Source: Pseudomonadota bacterium
Lineage (GTDB): Bacteria > Myxococcota > UBA9042 > PHBI01
DNA length: 32,517 nucleotides
NCBI GenBank assembly: GCA_005772945.1
Contig: SXIE01000131.1
Location: forward strand, 1 to 32,517
Reading direction: 5' to 3'
The first letter of the stretch is position 1, and the number at the start of each line of letters is the position of its first letter. Positions 1-9,300 of the stretch are shown piece by piece. A program made the translations under genes and the position numbers. The notes under the pieces are model-generated. The model searched no databases. It was not told the DNA's origin and saw only the letters and a list, made by a program, of their open reading frames with translations.

Positions 1-32
1 TCTGCTCCCTTTGACCACTCGGGAACCCCTCC
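1..32 (-). tRNA. tRNA-Tyr, 5' part only (cut by window edge)
   Basis: Read on the minus strand, the first 32 bases begin GGAGGGGTTCCCGAGTGG and run to AGCAGA. This matches the 5' acceptor arm and D-arm of bacterial tyrosine tRNAs, which have the characteristic GTTCCCGAG-GGCCAAAGGGAGCAGA layout of the class II family. The anticodon lies beyond the window, so the Tyr identity rests on the conserved D-arm and on the gene order. It follows tRNA-Thr(UGU) after 48 nt, as in the thrU-tyrU pair of E. coli, and is presumably in the same transcript. Confidence 0.72.
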
Positions 33-80
33 GAAAACCCGGGCCCGACAACTGTGCTGATCTGTGAAAGAGCGCCAAGG

Positions 81-155
81 TGGAGCTGACGGTGAGATTC
101 GAACTCACGACCTGCTGCTTACAAGGCAGCTGCTCTACCCCTGAGCTACGTCAGC
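81..155 (-). tRNA. tRNA-Thr (anticodon UGU), CCA encoded
   Basis: A full cloverleaf reads on the minus strand. The acceptor GCTGACG (155-149) pairs with CGTCAGC (91-85). The D-arm is AGCTCAGGGGTAGAGC. The anticodon arm GCTGC-CTTGTAA-GCAGC gives anticodon TGT (UGU). The T-arm contains the GTTCGAATC loop. The discriminator is T at 84, and CCA is encoded at 83-81. The gene is 72 nt plus CCA. It is 35 nt downstream of a predicted transcription start and is followed by tRNA-Tyr, so the two are probably co-transcribed and processed from one precursor. Confidence 0.97.
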
Positions 156-197
156 GCCGTTCGCCTCACGCGATGCGGGCGACGCAACGGGAAGCGC

Positions 198-226
198 CTT
201 ATAAGGGAGGGCCTGACCGCTGTCAA
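198..226 (-). promoter_or_regulatory. Sigma-70-type promoter of the tRNA-Thr/tRNA-Tyr operon
   Basis: On the minus strand a perfect -35 TTGACA (226-221) is followed by a 17-bp spacer and TATAAG (203-198) as the -10. Transcription would start near 190, about 35 nt before the mature tRNA-Thr 5' end. This is the best match to the sigma-70 consensus that I found in the window. It begins 11 bp after the rlmB stop codon, so the tRNAs need not depend on rlmB transcription. Confidence 0.85.
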
Positions 227-236
227 TGGCCGAAAG

Positions 237-1016
237 TCAGGCGTCGTCGACCGGCTCCAGGCCGCCTTGCAGGCCGCTCCGAAGGTCGTCGATCGCGGCA
301 CGTTGGCGCGCGACCTCGCCGAGGATCACCCCGGCGGCGACGCTGACGTTGAGCGTCTGGATCGAACCGGACGCGCGGATGCGGACGCTCATCTGGCAGG
401 CACGCCTGACGAGCGGACGAATGCCCTCGCCTTCGGCGCCGAGGACGACGCACAGCGGGCGGTCGCCGAGCGAGGTCGACCACGCGTCTGCGGGCGCGTC
501 GCCCGTCACGGCGCAGGTCCAGAACCCGCGCGCCTCGAGCTCGCGCAGGGTGCGCGCGAGGTTGGTCACGCGCACGATCGGCACGAGCGCGCTCGCACCG
601 GCGGCCGCGCGGATCGCGGCGTCATTGAGCGGTGCGGCGTGATCCTTGGGAACAACCACCGCGCACGCGCCGAAGACAGCGGCCGATCGCAGGATGGCGC
701 CGAGGTTGTGCGGATCGGTGACCTGATCGAGCGCGACCAGCGTGCGCGTCGCCGGATCGTCCGGATCGAGACGCGCGAGATCCACCTGGGCCGCATCCCG
801 CACCTCGGCGGCGATGGCGGCGCCGCCGCGGGATCCGGCGCGCTCGCGCAGGGCGTCGGGGGCGACGCGCCGGAGCGGGATCTTGAGCGCCGCGATCTGC
901 GAGAGGAGGCGCGGCTCGCTCGCGTCGATCGTTGGTGTACAAAGCACTTCGCGCACGGCGCCCGGCGCGGTCGCCAAGACGTCGCGGATCGCGTTCGGTC
1001 CGTAGATGCGTCCCAT
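237..1016 (-). CDS. rlmB: 23S rRNA 2'-O-methyltransferase RlmB / TrmH family (SPOUT)
   Basis: This 259-aa protein is the usual length for RlmB, which 2'-O-methylates a guanosine in domain V of 23S rRNA (G2251 in E. coli) using SAM. Residues 2-9 (GRIYGPNA) fit the family's N-terminal 'GxNAV' substrate-binding start, followed by an L30e-like domain to about residue 75. The SPOUT domain shows all three motifs: motif 1 LDQVTDPHNLGAILRSA (96-112, with Asn104 and Arg110), motif 2 LGAEGEGI (192-199) and motif 3 SIQTLNVSVAAG (218-229), which form the trefoil knot. The open frame extends upstream to 1160, but that extension is basic and not family-like and overlaps the divergent Smr gene, so I start at ATG 1016. 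The tRNA-Thr/Tyr promoter follows directly. An rlmB-tRNA-tuf order is known from other delta-type proteobacteria. Confidence 0.93.
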   Translation of the reverse strand: MGRIYGPNAIRDVLATAPGAVREVLCTPTIDASEPRLLSQIAALKIPLRRVAPDALRERAGSRGGAAIAAEVRDAAQVDLARLDPDDPATRTLVALDQVTDPHNLGAILRSAAVFGACAVVVPKDHAAPLNDAAIRAAAGASALVPIVRVTNLARTLRELEARGFWTCAVTGDAPADAWSTSLGDRPLCVVLGAEGEGIRPLVRRACQMSVRIRASGSIQTLNVSVAAGVILGEVARQRAAIDDLRSGLQGGLEPVDDA

Positions 1017-1101
1017 AGACCTCGTCCGGTATGCTCGGGGCACGCAGCTTCCGAGCGGCGCCACCATGGCGCCACCGCGGGGAGGCGTCAACGGGAACGA
1101 T

Positions 1102-1830
1102 ATGGCGCGGGCAGAGGACGAAAATGCGTTTCGCGAGGCGATGGCGACGCTCGGGGTCAAGCCTGGGGCGCGCAGTGCGCGGGCGCAGGCTGGGCCGCGG
1201 CGGGCGCCCGAGCCAAGGGCGCCGGAGGTGCTCGACGAGCTGGACTTCGACGCGCTGATGCGGGCGGACGTAGGTGCGCCACCCCTCGAGGTGGGCGCGC
1301 GGCGTGACGAGGGCGCTTCGGCGGATCGTGCTGCGGTGGCGGCGGTTCGATCGGCCGAGGTGCCTCCGCAGATCCAGACCGCACGACAGGAGGTGTCGCC
1401 GGAGGATCGCGCCCTCTTCGAGCGCGTGATCGCGGGCCTGGACGCAGGGCCTGTTGCGCCGAAACCCGACGCGGCGGGTCGTGGCGGTGCCCCTGCGCGG
1501 GCCGCGCAGCGACCGATCGCGCCCGACTACGCGCGCCTTTTGAAGCACGGGCGTTTGGTTTTCGACGCGACGTGCGATCTTCACGGCGCCACGCGCGAAG
1601 CGGCTCGGGAGGAGCTCGGGCGGTTCTTCGAAGACAGCACGCGCGAGCACTGGAAGGTCCTTCGGATCGTCGTCGGCAAGGGTTATCACTCCGTTGGCGA
1701 GCCGGTCTTGCGGGGCGCGGTTCGGGGCTGGCTCGGCGGGGTGTTCGCGGAGGAGGTCGAGCAGGTTCTCGATGCGCCCGAGGCCGCCGGAGGGAGCGGG
1801 GCGCTGGTGGTGATCGCGAAGCGGCGCTGA
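1102..1830 (+). CDS. Smr/MutS2-C domain protein
   Basis: This 242-aa protein ends in a Smr domain (about 150-242). Its DLHG motif is followed by RIVVGKGYHS, the equivalent of the (I/V)xHGxG..S loop, and then VLRGAVRGWL and a closing GALVVIAKRR strand, as in stand-alone Smr endonuclease-type proteins. Smr domains nick or cleave nucleic acid and in other bacteria act in recombination suppression or ribosome rescue. Which applies here cannot be told. The His of the usual HGxG is Val, so the catalytic detail may differ. The N-terminal 150 residues are low complexity with short acidic helices (LDELDFDALMRAD; LFERVIAGL). Starts at 1006 and 1066 are in frame, but 1102 opens MARAEDENAFREAM, the first family-like segment, and avoids overlapping rlmB. 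It is divergent from rlmB with an 85-bp gap. Confidence 0.82.
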   Translation: MARAEDENAFREAMATLGVKPGARSARAQAGPRRAPEPRAPEVLDELDFDALMRADVGAPPLEVGARRDEGASADRAAVAAVRSAEVPPQIQTARQEVSPEDRALFERVIAGLDAGPVAPKPDAAGRGGAPARAAQRPIAPDYARLLKHGRLVFDATCDLHGATREAAREELGRFFEDSTREHWKVLRIVVGKGYHSVGEPVLRGAVRGWLGGVFAEEVEQVLDAPEAAGGSGALVVIAKRR

Positions 1831-1869
1831 CGCGGGCGCACGGTCCTGGCGCGTCGAAGACACAATCTC

Positions 1870-1927
1870 TCGCGGGCAGCCCGGCCTTGGGGTCCGAGAC
1901 GGACCCCATGCCAGGCCTTCGCAAGAG
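1870..1927. repeat. Structured dispersed repeat, copy 1 (REP-like)
   Basis: This 58-bp element matches a second one at 15019-15075: both start TCGCGGGCAGCCCG and end GGCCTTCGC(A/G)AGAG. The core is a hairpin, GGGGTCC-gagac-GGACCCC (7-bp stem). It lies between the Smr stop codon and the terminator of the metzincin operon. No open frame or mobile gene is associated with it. Confidence 0.7.
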
Positions 1928-1957
1928 AAAAAAAAGGGGAGCCGAAGCTCCCCCTTT
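1928..1957 (-). terminator. Rho-independent terminator of the metzincin operon
   Basis: Read on the minus strand, GGGGAGC-TTCG-GCTCCCC is followed immediately by eight T residues. This is a 7-bp GC stem closed by an exceptionally stable UUCG tetraloop. It lies 28 bp past the metzincin A stop codon. On the plus strand the same hairpin is followed by CTTTT, so it may also stop transcription coming from the Smr gene. It is the clearest intrinsic terminator in the window. Confidence 0.9.
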
Positions 1958-1984
1958 TGCGCCGAGCGGCAAGGGCCGCGGCGA

Positions 1985-4900
1985 TCAGAACCCGAAGTCG
2001 AAGTGCCGGTAGAGACCGCGCAGGATCTCGAGGCGTCCGACGGTCTCCTGAAGCCGGCTGTAGTGATAGTCGGCGGCCAGATCGCTCATGTTGCCGCCGT
2101 ACTTGGCGACTTCCTGATTGCAGAGGGCGAGCAGCCGCGCGGCCGGCCAGAAGGCCGCCTTCTGGCCCTCGATGTCCTCGTCGGGCACCGCGTCACGCGG
2201 CGAGATCTCGGCGTACGGATCCTCCTCGGCCGGATCGTACGACGCGACGTACGTCTTGCCGCTGAACGGATCGGTGTACTCGATGGTCTCGAAGTTCGGC
2301 TGGACCTCGATGTCGGTGCCGTCACCCTTGAGCCACAGGCGGCCGCGGTCGATGAACGTGCGGTCATACGTGTTGCTCATCCAGCCGTAGCCGTAGATGG
2401 CGGCCAGGGCCGGCAGGCGGTACTGGGTGGTCGGGAAGTCGTACTGGGGCTCCGGATTGAGCGGCGTGCAGTTCTCGTAGTAGGCGTCGAGATCGGCCTT
2501 GGCGCCGAACCACATGCGGGGCTTGACGCGGATCGGGTCGCCGGTGCCGCCCTCGGACGGGGACACGCCATCATGCTCGATGCACCAACCGAAGAGGTTC
2601 GGCGCGCCGGCGATGACGCCGCTCAGCAGGTTCTGGACGCGCTGCGGCCAGATCGAGGCGAAGTTGAAGCGGAAGCGCTTCTGGTCGTACGCCTTGTCGA
2701 CCGCAACCGTGAACATCGACACCGGGTACGTCATGTACATGAGCGCGGCCATGCGGTCGTAGAACGTACCCGCACGGTACGGCACGTAGAGGTACCCGTC
2801 GTAGTCGTAGCTCGGGTAGATCGGGCGCGCGCCCATGTCTTCGCGAACTTGGAACACGTTCGAATAGGTGTTGCGGCCGTTGTCGACGAGCGGCTCATAG
2901 ACCTGCCGCTGCTGATTGAAGCCGTAATACGAGTCGCTGGGCCGGCCGAAGATGTTCGCCATGTGCTCGAAGATCTTCTTCGCGGCGATGGTCGCGCCGA
3001 GGCCGCCGTTGGGGTCGAGGTGCCAGGGCGTGCCGTACTGCTTCTCCCACCAGTCGCTGTGGTTGTAGCGGGCATAGCCGAGCGCCCAGTGCTCGAACTG
3101 CTTGCGGTAGCCGTACATCGCGTACATGACGCCGCCGTAGTACGAGGTCATCGGGTTGAAGAGGTCGTTGTCGCGGCGATAGGCGCGGAAGGGCCAGTAG
3201 GCGTCGTAGTCGGAGATCGCGTTGTTGATGATCTCGAAGACGTCGGTGCCCTCGTCCCAGGTCGCGCACAACGGCGTGCGGTTGTTGTACTCGTCGGAGC
3301 AGAAGCGGAACGGGACCTCGACCATCTCGGGCTTGCTGCAGAAGTAGCCGTCCGGATACGGCGTGCAGAACGAGCCCTCGGTGCCGCAGACCGACCAGTC
3401 ATAAGGCGCATCGTCGATCTTGCAGGGCTTGCTCTCGTCGCGCAGCGCGCGGATGTCGACGATCTTGCGGTCGAGGATGTTGGCCACGCCACCGAAGAGC
3501 TTCGGGTAGTTCGTGTGGTGGACCTTGGTCAGCGCGAAGGCCAGCGGACCCACGCGGCGCTGCTCGATCGGGAACTGATCGGGCATCGAGTCCGACGGCT
3601 CGGCGAGGTACTTCGACCAGTCCGCGAACACGGGCGGGCGCTCGAAGACCTCGACCAGATCGCCGTAGCCATAGAGGATGGCGGCGCGATCGTAGCTGCC
3701 GATGCCCTGGTTACGCGCGTTGAAGGACGACGAGTACTCCATGATGGAGGTCTGCTGGTACTCGCGCATCTTGGCGCGTGTCTGCGCGTCGGTGTCGTCG
3801 GTGAAGAGCGCGTCCGCCTTCCAATCCGCGCCATCGCCGCGACCCTTCAGACCCCAGTAGTCGGGGAAGAAGTTGAGCGCGTCGGTCGACGACGCGAAGT
3901 TGTGACGCAGGCCGAGGTTGTGCCCGACCTCGTGCATCGCGACGGTCGACCACACCTTGTCGAAGACCTCGAGGTACACGTCGTTGCGCATCTGCTCGAC
4001 GATGGCGCGGGCCGCCAGCTGGCTGGCCGAGACGCGCGCATCCTTGGTGTCGGTGTAGAGCGCGTTCGGATCCCAGTAGACGAACTGGTTGATCTGGTTG
4101 ACGCGGCGGATCTCCTTGCGGAGCTGGTCGAAGAGCGCCCCCGCGCTGCAGCTGGCCACGCAGAACTTGCCCTGCACCTCGCCCTGGTCGAGGAAGCGGC
4201 ACTCTTCGTTCGCCCCGCAGACCGAGGCGTCGGCGTCGCACGCCTGCTGGGGCTCGTCGAAGGCCTTGAAGTCGAACGCGAGATCCGCGCCGCCGTCGGC
4301 CTTGGCCTTGAGCCCCTCGCACACGGCCTTGTCGTACTTGGCCTTGTACTCGAGCGCGAGCCCGCGGAACGAGTCGTCGAAGAACTCGCGCATGCAGATG
4401 GCGTGCTGGCCGTGCGCGAGGTCCTTCTCCATCTTGAACTTGAGCATGTTCTCGCTCGCGAGGTTCGACGGGTGCACAACGTCGCGCAGCTTGGCCGCGT
4501 TGGGACCGGTCACCTGGCCGAGCGTGGTCACGGGAAGACCCGCGAGCGCCGCCATGTCCGAGTTGAGCCACAGCGCGTCGAACTCGTCGGTGTCGAGGAG
4601 GCGGTTCATCTGCGCCTGCGCGAGGTCCACGTCGGTGGTCTGGAAACCGGCCGCCGCGATATCGGCGCCGACGTCCAGCGGCACGACCTGCCCCGCCTCG
4701 ATCTGGAGCGACTCGAGCGAGCCGTCGTGCGACTTGCGGGGTGCCCCCTGCGAACCCTTGACGGCCTTGGCCTTGAGCGCCGTCTCGATGTTACGGGCTT
4801 GGGTGATGTCCGTGAAACTCTGGACGCCCGCCTCGTACTCGATCATGTCGACGGCGTTGCGCGCGCCGAGGTGGATGTTCGCGGTGTAGAGGAACGAATT

Positions 4901-6340
4901 GGCGTGGATCGTCTCGCCCGTGAGCGGGTCGGCGTGCATCGGGCCGTAGCCGTAGAGGCCGTACTGGACCGGGTCGTTGATGCTGACGAGCAGGTTGTAG
5001 CGAAGGTCGCCGACCACCTTGGGCTCCGCCATGTTCGCGCAGTATTTGGCGTCGGTCTCGGCCAGGACCGCGTCCGGATTCGCCGCCTTGATCGCCGCGA
5101 CCTCGCCCAGGTTGTTCTCGCAGAGGATGAACATGCGGCCGTCGTACGGCTTGCCGAGGCGGCTCTCGACGACGTCCTTGAACGGCAGATTCCACTGGTC
5201 CGCGAGGTCCTTGGCGCCGCGGATGAGCTCGCGCGGGAAGTTCTCGGACAGGTAGTAGATGATGGGCGCGGGCTCCATCTTGGCGTAGTCGAGTTCGCCG
5301 GCGGCATCGACGACGTAGTCCTTCCAGACGCGGAAGCGACGGATGAAGCGGTCGGCGCCCGAGAAGGTCTCGCCGTAGTACTGGTCGTAGTTGGAGCGCG
5401 CCGAGCGGTAGTACCCGAACTTATTGAGCATATTGTCGTTCCAGTCTTGCGCCTGGTACGTGTTGCCGTCCTTCACCTTCATGAAGGACGTCCGCATGTG
5501 ATGCTCCTCTTCGTCGCACTCGTAGTACGCGCCGGTGTACCAGGGGTAGAAGAGGCAGGTCGGAACCTGGCCCCAGCCATCGAGGTAGGTCGAGGGCGCG
5601 AGCACGAAGCCGCGCACGACGTAGTCCATGTAGGCCCCGTCGTCGTCGACGCGCAGCTTCAGATCGGGCGCGCCCGTCTCACCATCATAGATGGTGGCCG
5701 TCGCCCAGCTGGTGTCGCCGAAGCTCAGATCGGCGTAGTCCTGCGCGCCGTTCGAGCCGAAGTCGACGCGCATGAACTCGCGCTGATACCAGAACTTCTC
5801 GCTGCCGTCCTCGACCCGGACGTTGCTCTCCTCACCCGTCAACGGGTTGTAGGACTTGCGCACGTCGTAGTGGCCCGAGATCGGGAACTTCTTGATCGGC
5901 GCGCTGCGGTAGACGTAGCGCGTGACCTTGTGGATCGTGCCGTCGGCCAGCTTCTGGTCGTAAGTGACGGGCTTGCCGTCCTTGTCGAGCAGCACCGTGT
6001 CGATGTCCGAACGAATCCCCTGCCCCTCTGCACCCTGAACCGCATCGTAGGTGCGGAAGAAGTAGACGTAGTCCTTCTGCGCATCCCAGATGCCGCGCTC
6101 GAGGAGCCCCTGCAGGCCCACGAACTCGTCCTGCGCCGCGAACGGGGTCCGCGTCACGGTCGTGAGCGTGTACCACTCACCGGCCAGATCCGCTTTGCGG
6201 ATGAGGTCCGGCTGCACGCGGTCGATGAGTTCGGGCTCGGCGCAACCTGCGCCGAGGGTCATGGTCGCGAGCGTCGCTCCGGCCGTGATGGCGAGCGCGA
6301 GCGAGGCTTGGTAGCTGATCTTCTTCATCGTGAGTCGCAT
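1985..6340 (-). CDS. Giant secreted metzincin-type zinc metalloprotease lipoprotein A
   Basis: This is a 1451-aa predicted lipoprotein. Its signal peptide (MKKISY, then a hydrophobic Ala/Leu/Thr run) ends in LGAGC, with Cys33 as the likely lipidated residue. The centre holds a complete metzincin motif HEVGHNLGLRH (His803, Glu804, His807, Gly810, His813). The probable Met-turn SIMEYSS follows about 60 residues later. The HNF..STD..NFF surroundings resemble uncharacterised bacterial zinc-protease families such as DUF4953/DUF5117. A short Cys cluster (CDADASVCGANEEC...C) precedes the zinc site. The C-terminal third is rich in Tyr, Trp and Asp. ATG 6340 is chosen because GGGAGG sits 8 nt upstream; the longer frame to 6364 uses TTG and overlaps the previous gene. 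It lies 13 bp after metzincin B, is collinear with it in sequence, and is surely co-transcribed. The natural substrate is unknown. Confidence 0.85.
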   Translation of the reverse strand: MRLTMKKISYQASLALAITAGATLATMTLGAGCAEPELIDRVQPDLIRKADLAGEWYTLTTVTRTPFAAQDEFVGLQGLLERGIWDAQKDYVYFFRTYDAVQGAEGQGIRSDIDTVLLDKDGKPVTYDQKLADGTIHKVTRYVYRSAPIKKFPISGHYDVRKSYNPLTGEESNVRVEDGSEKFWYQREFMRVDFGSNGAQDYADLSFGDTSWATATIYDGETGAPDLKLRVDDDGAYMDYVVRGFVLAPSTYLDGWGQVPTCLFYPWYTGAYYECDEEEHHMRTSFMKVKDGNTYQAQDWNDNMLNKFGYYRSARSNYDQYYGETFSGADRFIRRFRVWKDYVVDAAGELDYAKMEPAPIIYYLSENFPRELIRGAKDLADQWNLPFKDVVESRLGKPYDGRMFILCENNLGEVAAIKAANPDAVLAETDAKYCANMAEPKVVGDLRYNLLVSINDPVQYGLYGYGPMHADPLTGETIHANSFLYTANIHLGARNAVDMIEYEAGVQSFTDITQARNIETALKAKAVKGSQGAPRKSHDGSLESLQIEAGQVVPLDVGADIAAAGFQTTDVDLAQAQMNRLLDTDEFDALWLNSDMAALAGLPVTTLGQVTGPNAAKLRDVVHPSNLASENMLKFKMEKDLAHGQHAICMREFFDDSFRGLALEYKAKYDKAVCEGLKAKADGGADLAFDFKAFDEPQQACDADASVCGANEECRFLDQGEVQGKFCVASCSAGALFDQLRKEIRRVNQINQFVYWDPNALYTDTKDARVSASQLAARAIVEQMRNDVYLEVFDKVWSTVAMHEVGHNLGLRHNFASSTDALNFFPDYWGLKGRGDGADWKADALFTDDTDAQTRAKMREYQQTSIMEYSSSFNARNQGIGSYDRAAILYGYGDLVEVFERPPVFADWSKYLAEPSDSMPDQFPIEQRRVGPLAFALTKVHHTNYPKLFGGVANILDRKIVDIRALRDESKPCKIDDAPYDWSVCGTEGSFCTPYPDGYFCSKPEMVEVPFRFCSDEYNNRTPLCATWDEGTDVFEIINNAISDYDAYWPFRAYRRDNDLFNPMTSYYGGVMYAMYGYRKQFEHWALGYARYNHSDWWEKQYGTPWHLDPNGGLGATIAAKKIFEHMANIFGRPSDSYYGFNQQRQVYEPLVDNGRNTYSNVFQVREDMGARPIYPSYDYDGYLYVPYRAGTFYDRMAALMYMTYPVSMFTVAVDKAYDQKRFRFNFASIWPQRVQNLLSGVIAGAPNLFGWCIEHDGVSPSEGGTGDPIRVKPRMWFGAKADLDAYYENCTPLNPEPQYDFPTTQYRLPALAAIYGYGWMSNTYDRTFIDRGRLWLKGDGTDIEVQPNFETIEYTDPFSGKTYVASYDPAEEDPYAEISPRDAVPDEDIEGQKAAFWPAARLLALCNQEVAKYGGNMSDLAADYHYSRLQETVGRLEILRGLYRHFDFGF

Positions 6341-6353
6341 CGTCGTGCCTCCC

Positions 6354-9300
6354 TCAGAGCCCAAGCGTGCTGGCGCTGTACGTGTGGTTGAGCTGGCGCA
6401 GAAGGTCGAGCACCTCTCGGACTTCGCCGAGCTGGTCCTGCAGTTTTGCCTTCTTGGCCGTGTCCGTCTCAGCCGCCCAGTCGTCCGCGAGATCCTGCGC
6501 CCGAAGGATCAGGTTCGCGCCGACATCGAGCTTGGGCTGCCCGAACTTGCCGTAGTTGGTCGTGTACGCGACGTACACCTTGCCGCCGAGCGGATCCTCG
6601 AACCGCACCTGGTTCAGCTGCGCCGACGGATTGTCGGTGAACTGGGAGGCCTCGCCCTCGAGGAAGACCGCGAGGCGGTCGATGAACTGCGGGTCGTACC
6701 CGGCCGGGATGAAGGCCAAGCCGTAGAGCGCCGCGTAGAGCTTGAGCGTGAAGTTATTGAGGCCCGGCACGACCGGCTTGTTCTGGATGCTTGCGCCCGC
6801 GATGGACGGCGGGACGTAGCGGACCTGGCCGGCCCCGCCGATCGCGCGACCGGCGTAGAAGTCGAGGTCGCCCGTGATGACGCCACCCAGGAAGTTCGTG
6901 AGGTCCTCGGAGAAGACCGTCATGTAGCCGAGCGAGGTCCCGAACCCGAGGCTCACCTGCTCGCCGACGTAGGTATCGCTGAAATACGCCGTCGAGTCGG
7001 TCAGCGTCACGAGCGCCGCCAGCTTCTCCCAGAAGCTGCCGAACCAGAGCGGGTGCTGCCAGTAGTTGTAGCCGAGGTCGCTGCCGAACTGCGTGTAGGG
7101 GAAGCGCCCGACCCCGAACGGGATCGAGAAGTCGGCCCCGGCCACGTCCTGCTTCAAGCTGATGTTCGTGTAGGCGCCTTGGGCCGCGTCGTACTTGTAC
7201 GAGCCGGGCGCCGGCGAGGCGATGGTGTCGCGCAGGGTCGCGAACGCGTCGATCGCCGCCTGCTCCATCGTGCGCCCGCCGAGCGGCGTCTTCTTCCACT
7301 CCTGATACCAGGAGTAGCGGAAGAGGCTGGAGTCGTAGAGCGCGTAGTACATGCCGACGTCGCCCAGGACGCGCATGTAGCGGTCCATGATGCGGCCGTA
7401 GTAGCCCATCGGGTTGCCGTAGCTTCCATAGTAGATGCGCTCACGCTTGAACGCGTCGAAGATGTAGTACTGCTCGAGCTGGTCGGTGGCCCCTTGCGCC
7501 ATCTCCCCCATGTCGATGCCCTGATCGAAGTAGTAGCAGCCGAGATTGCCGCGATACTCGTCCGAGCAGAACGCGTACGGGACCTCGACGTACCCGGTGT
7601 CGAGATAGCCGCGCACGTCGTTGATCGACATGTTCGATTGGTTCTTGACCAGGTGATACGGCACCGGCGTGCGCTTCAGGTTCTCTTCGACGCCGATGTA
7701 GTTCGTCAGGTAGTTGAACGCGTGGAAGATGCCGCTGCCGCGGTTGGGCCAGTAGCGGGCCATGCGGAACCACGAGTACTGGGCCGGCGTGCTGCCGGTG
7801 TTCTTGGCGGCATCCTCGACGCGACGGTCGATGTTGTGCGTGTCGGTGTAGGTGTCGACGAGCTGCGAGTAGCCGAAGCGAATCGCCGCATAGTCGTACT
7901 TGCCGAGGCCGTGGATGTCGCTGTTCATGCGGCCGCCGTAGTCCATGACGGTCGAGTACTGGTACTCGATGCGCTTGGCGGTCCGCTCGTTGTCGGTGGT
8001 CCATGGACGCGGCGAGAGCTGCGTGTGCGGCGCGTAGCACTTGTTCCCGCTGCAGACGTTGTTCTCGCCGCACTCGGCGTCGGCGGTGCAGCTGGCGATC
8101 TCGACGACGGGGAGCGCGCAGGCGCCGGTGGCGACCAGCTGGTCGTTGCCGTCGGCCGCGGGCGCCGAGCACTGCCCGTTGTTGCAGAGCGTGCCGGGCG
8201 TGCAGGCGGTCTGGGCGTCGCAGGACTTGACGGCGCAGATCTCGCCGCTGAAGCCGTCGCACCAACCGTTGTCCTGGCAGAGGATCTGCTCCTTCTCGCG
8301 GATCGAGTAGTACTGATCGAAGAAGTTGAAGACGTCGGTCGAGCCCGAGAAGTTGTGGCGCAGGCCGAGCGTGTGGCCGATCTCGTGCTCGAGCACGCCA
8401 CCAAGGACGCGGTTGGCGACCTCCTTGCGGATCTCGTCGGGCGAGAGCCCCGAGTTCTTCATCTCGAGCGCGAGCCCGTAGATGGCGTCGTCGGCGAACT
8501 CACCCATGAAGACGCAGTTGCCGGAGGTCAGCGCCCCGATGCGCTCCTGCTCCTTGCGGATGGCGAACTTCGTGCTCCATGCGGTCGGCGAGAGAGCGCC
8601 GCGAAGCTGCGTGGCCGTCATCGTGCCGTCGGGATCCACGTAGTCCTGCGCGAGCTTGATCTCGCTGTTGATGAGCATGTCGTCGACCCAGGTGCCGGCG
8701 ACCTTGCCCAGGCGCTTGTGCATGAAGTCCGGGTCGACGCGCGGCAGCGTCGCCTCCATCAGCGCACCGAACTTCTTCGGGTCGCTCAGCTCCATCGCCT
8801 GCGGGAAGTTGTAGTCGGCGAGGTTGCGGCCCGGGGCCTTGATCCCCATCGCCTTGGCGCGCGCCAGCGCAGGGTCCCCGAGGAGGCCCGACTTCACGCT
8901 CTTGCTCGGGTCGATCGCCCAACCGAACATCTCGACGCCCGTCGGCTCGCCGGCCGTCAGTGCGCCCGAGGCGCGCTCCTTGGCCGCTTCCTCGCGGGCC
9001 TTCAGATACTCGCGGATAAACTCGCCGCTGGCGACGTTGCTCGTGTCGAGGTCGCCGTTGACCAGATCGATGAGGTCCTTGGCGAACTGCCCGTAGGTGT
9101 GCATCGCGGCGCCGTAGATGTTCGCGTTGGCGAAGATGATCTCGCCGGTGTCGGGGTCGGCCTCGGACGGACCGTAGCCGAGCGGACCCGAGCGCTGCGG
9201 CTCGTTGACCCAGTAGAAGTACGAGTAGCGCGCGTCACCCTGACGCTTGAGCTCCGTCGGGTGCGGCACGCGCGTCGCGTCGCCACACGGGTTGTAGCCG

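Noticed and set aside
2003..6391. A 1462-codon open frame antisense to metzincin A, and a similar one of 1448 codons at 6330-10676
   Set aside because: The products are Arg/Val/Glu/Leu-rich with no domain or signal peptide. They mirror the GC-biased third positions of the true minus-strand genes, which have zinc motifs, lipoboxes and strong Shine-Dalgarno sites.
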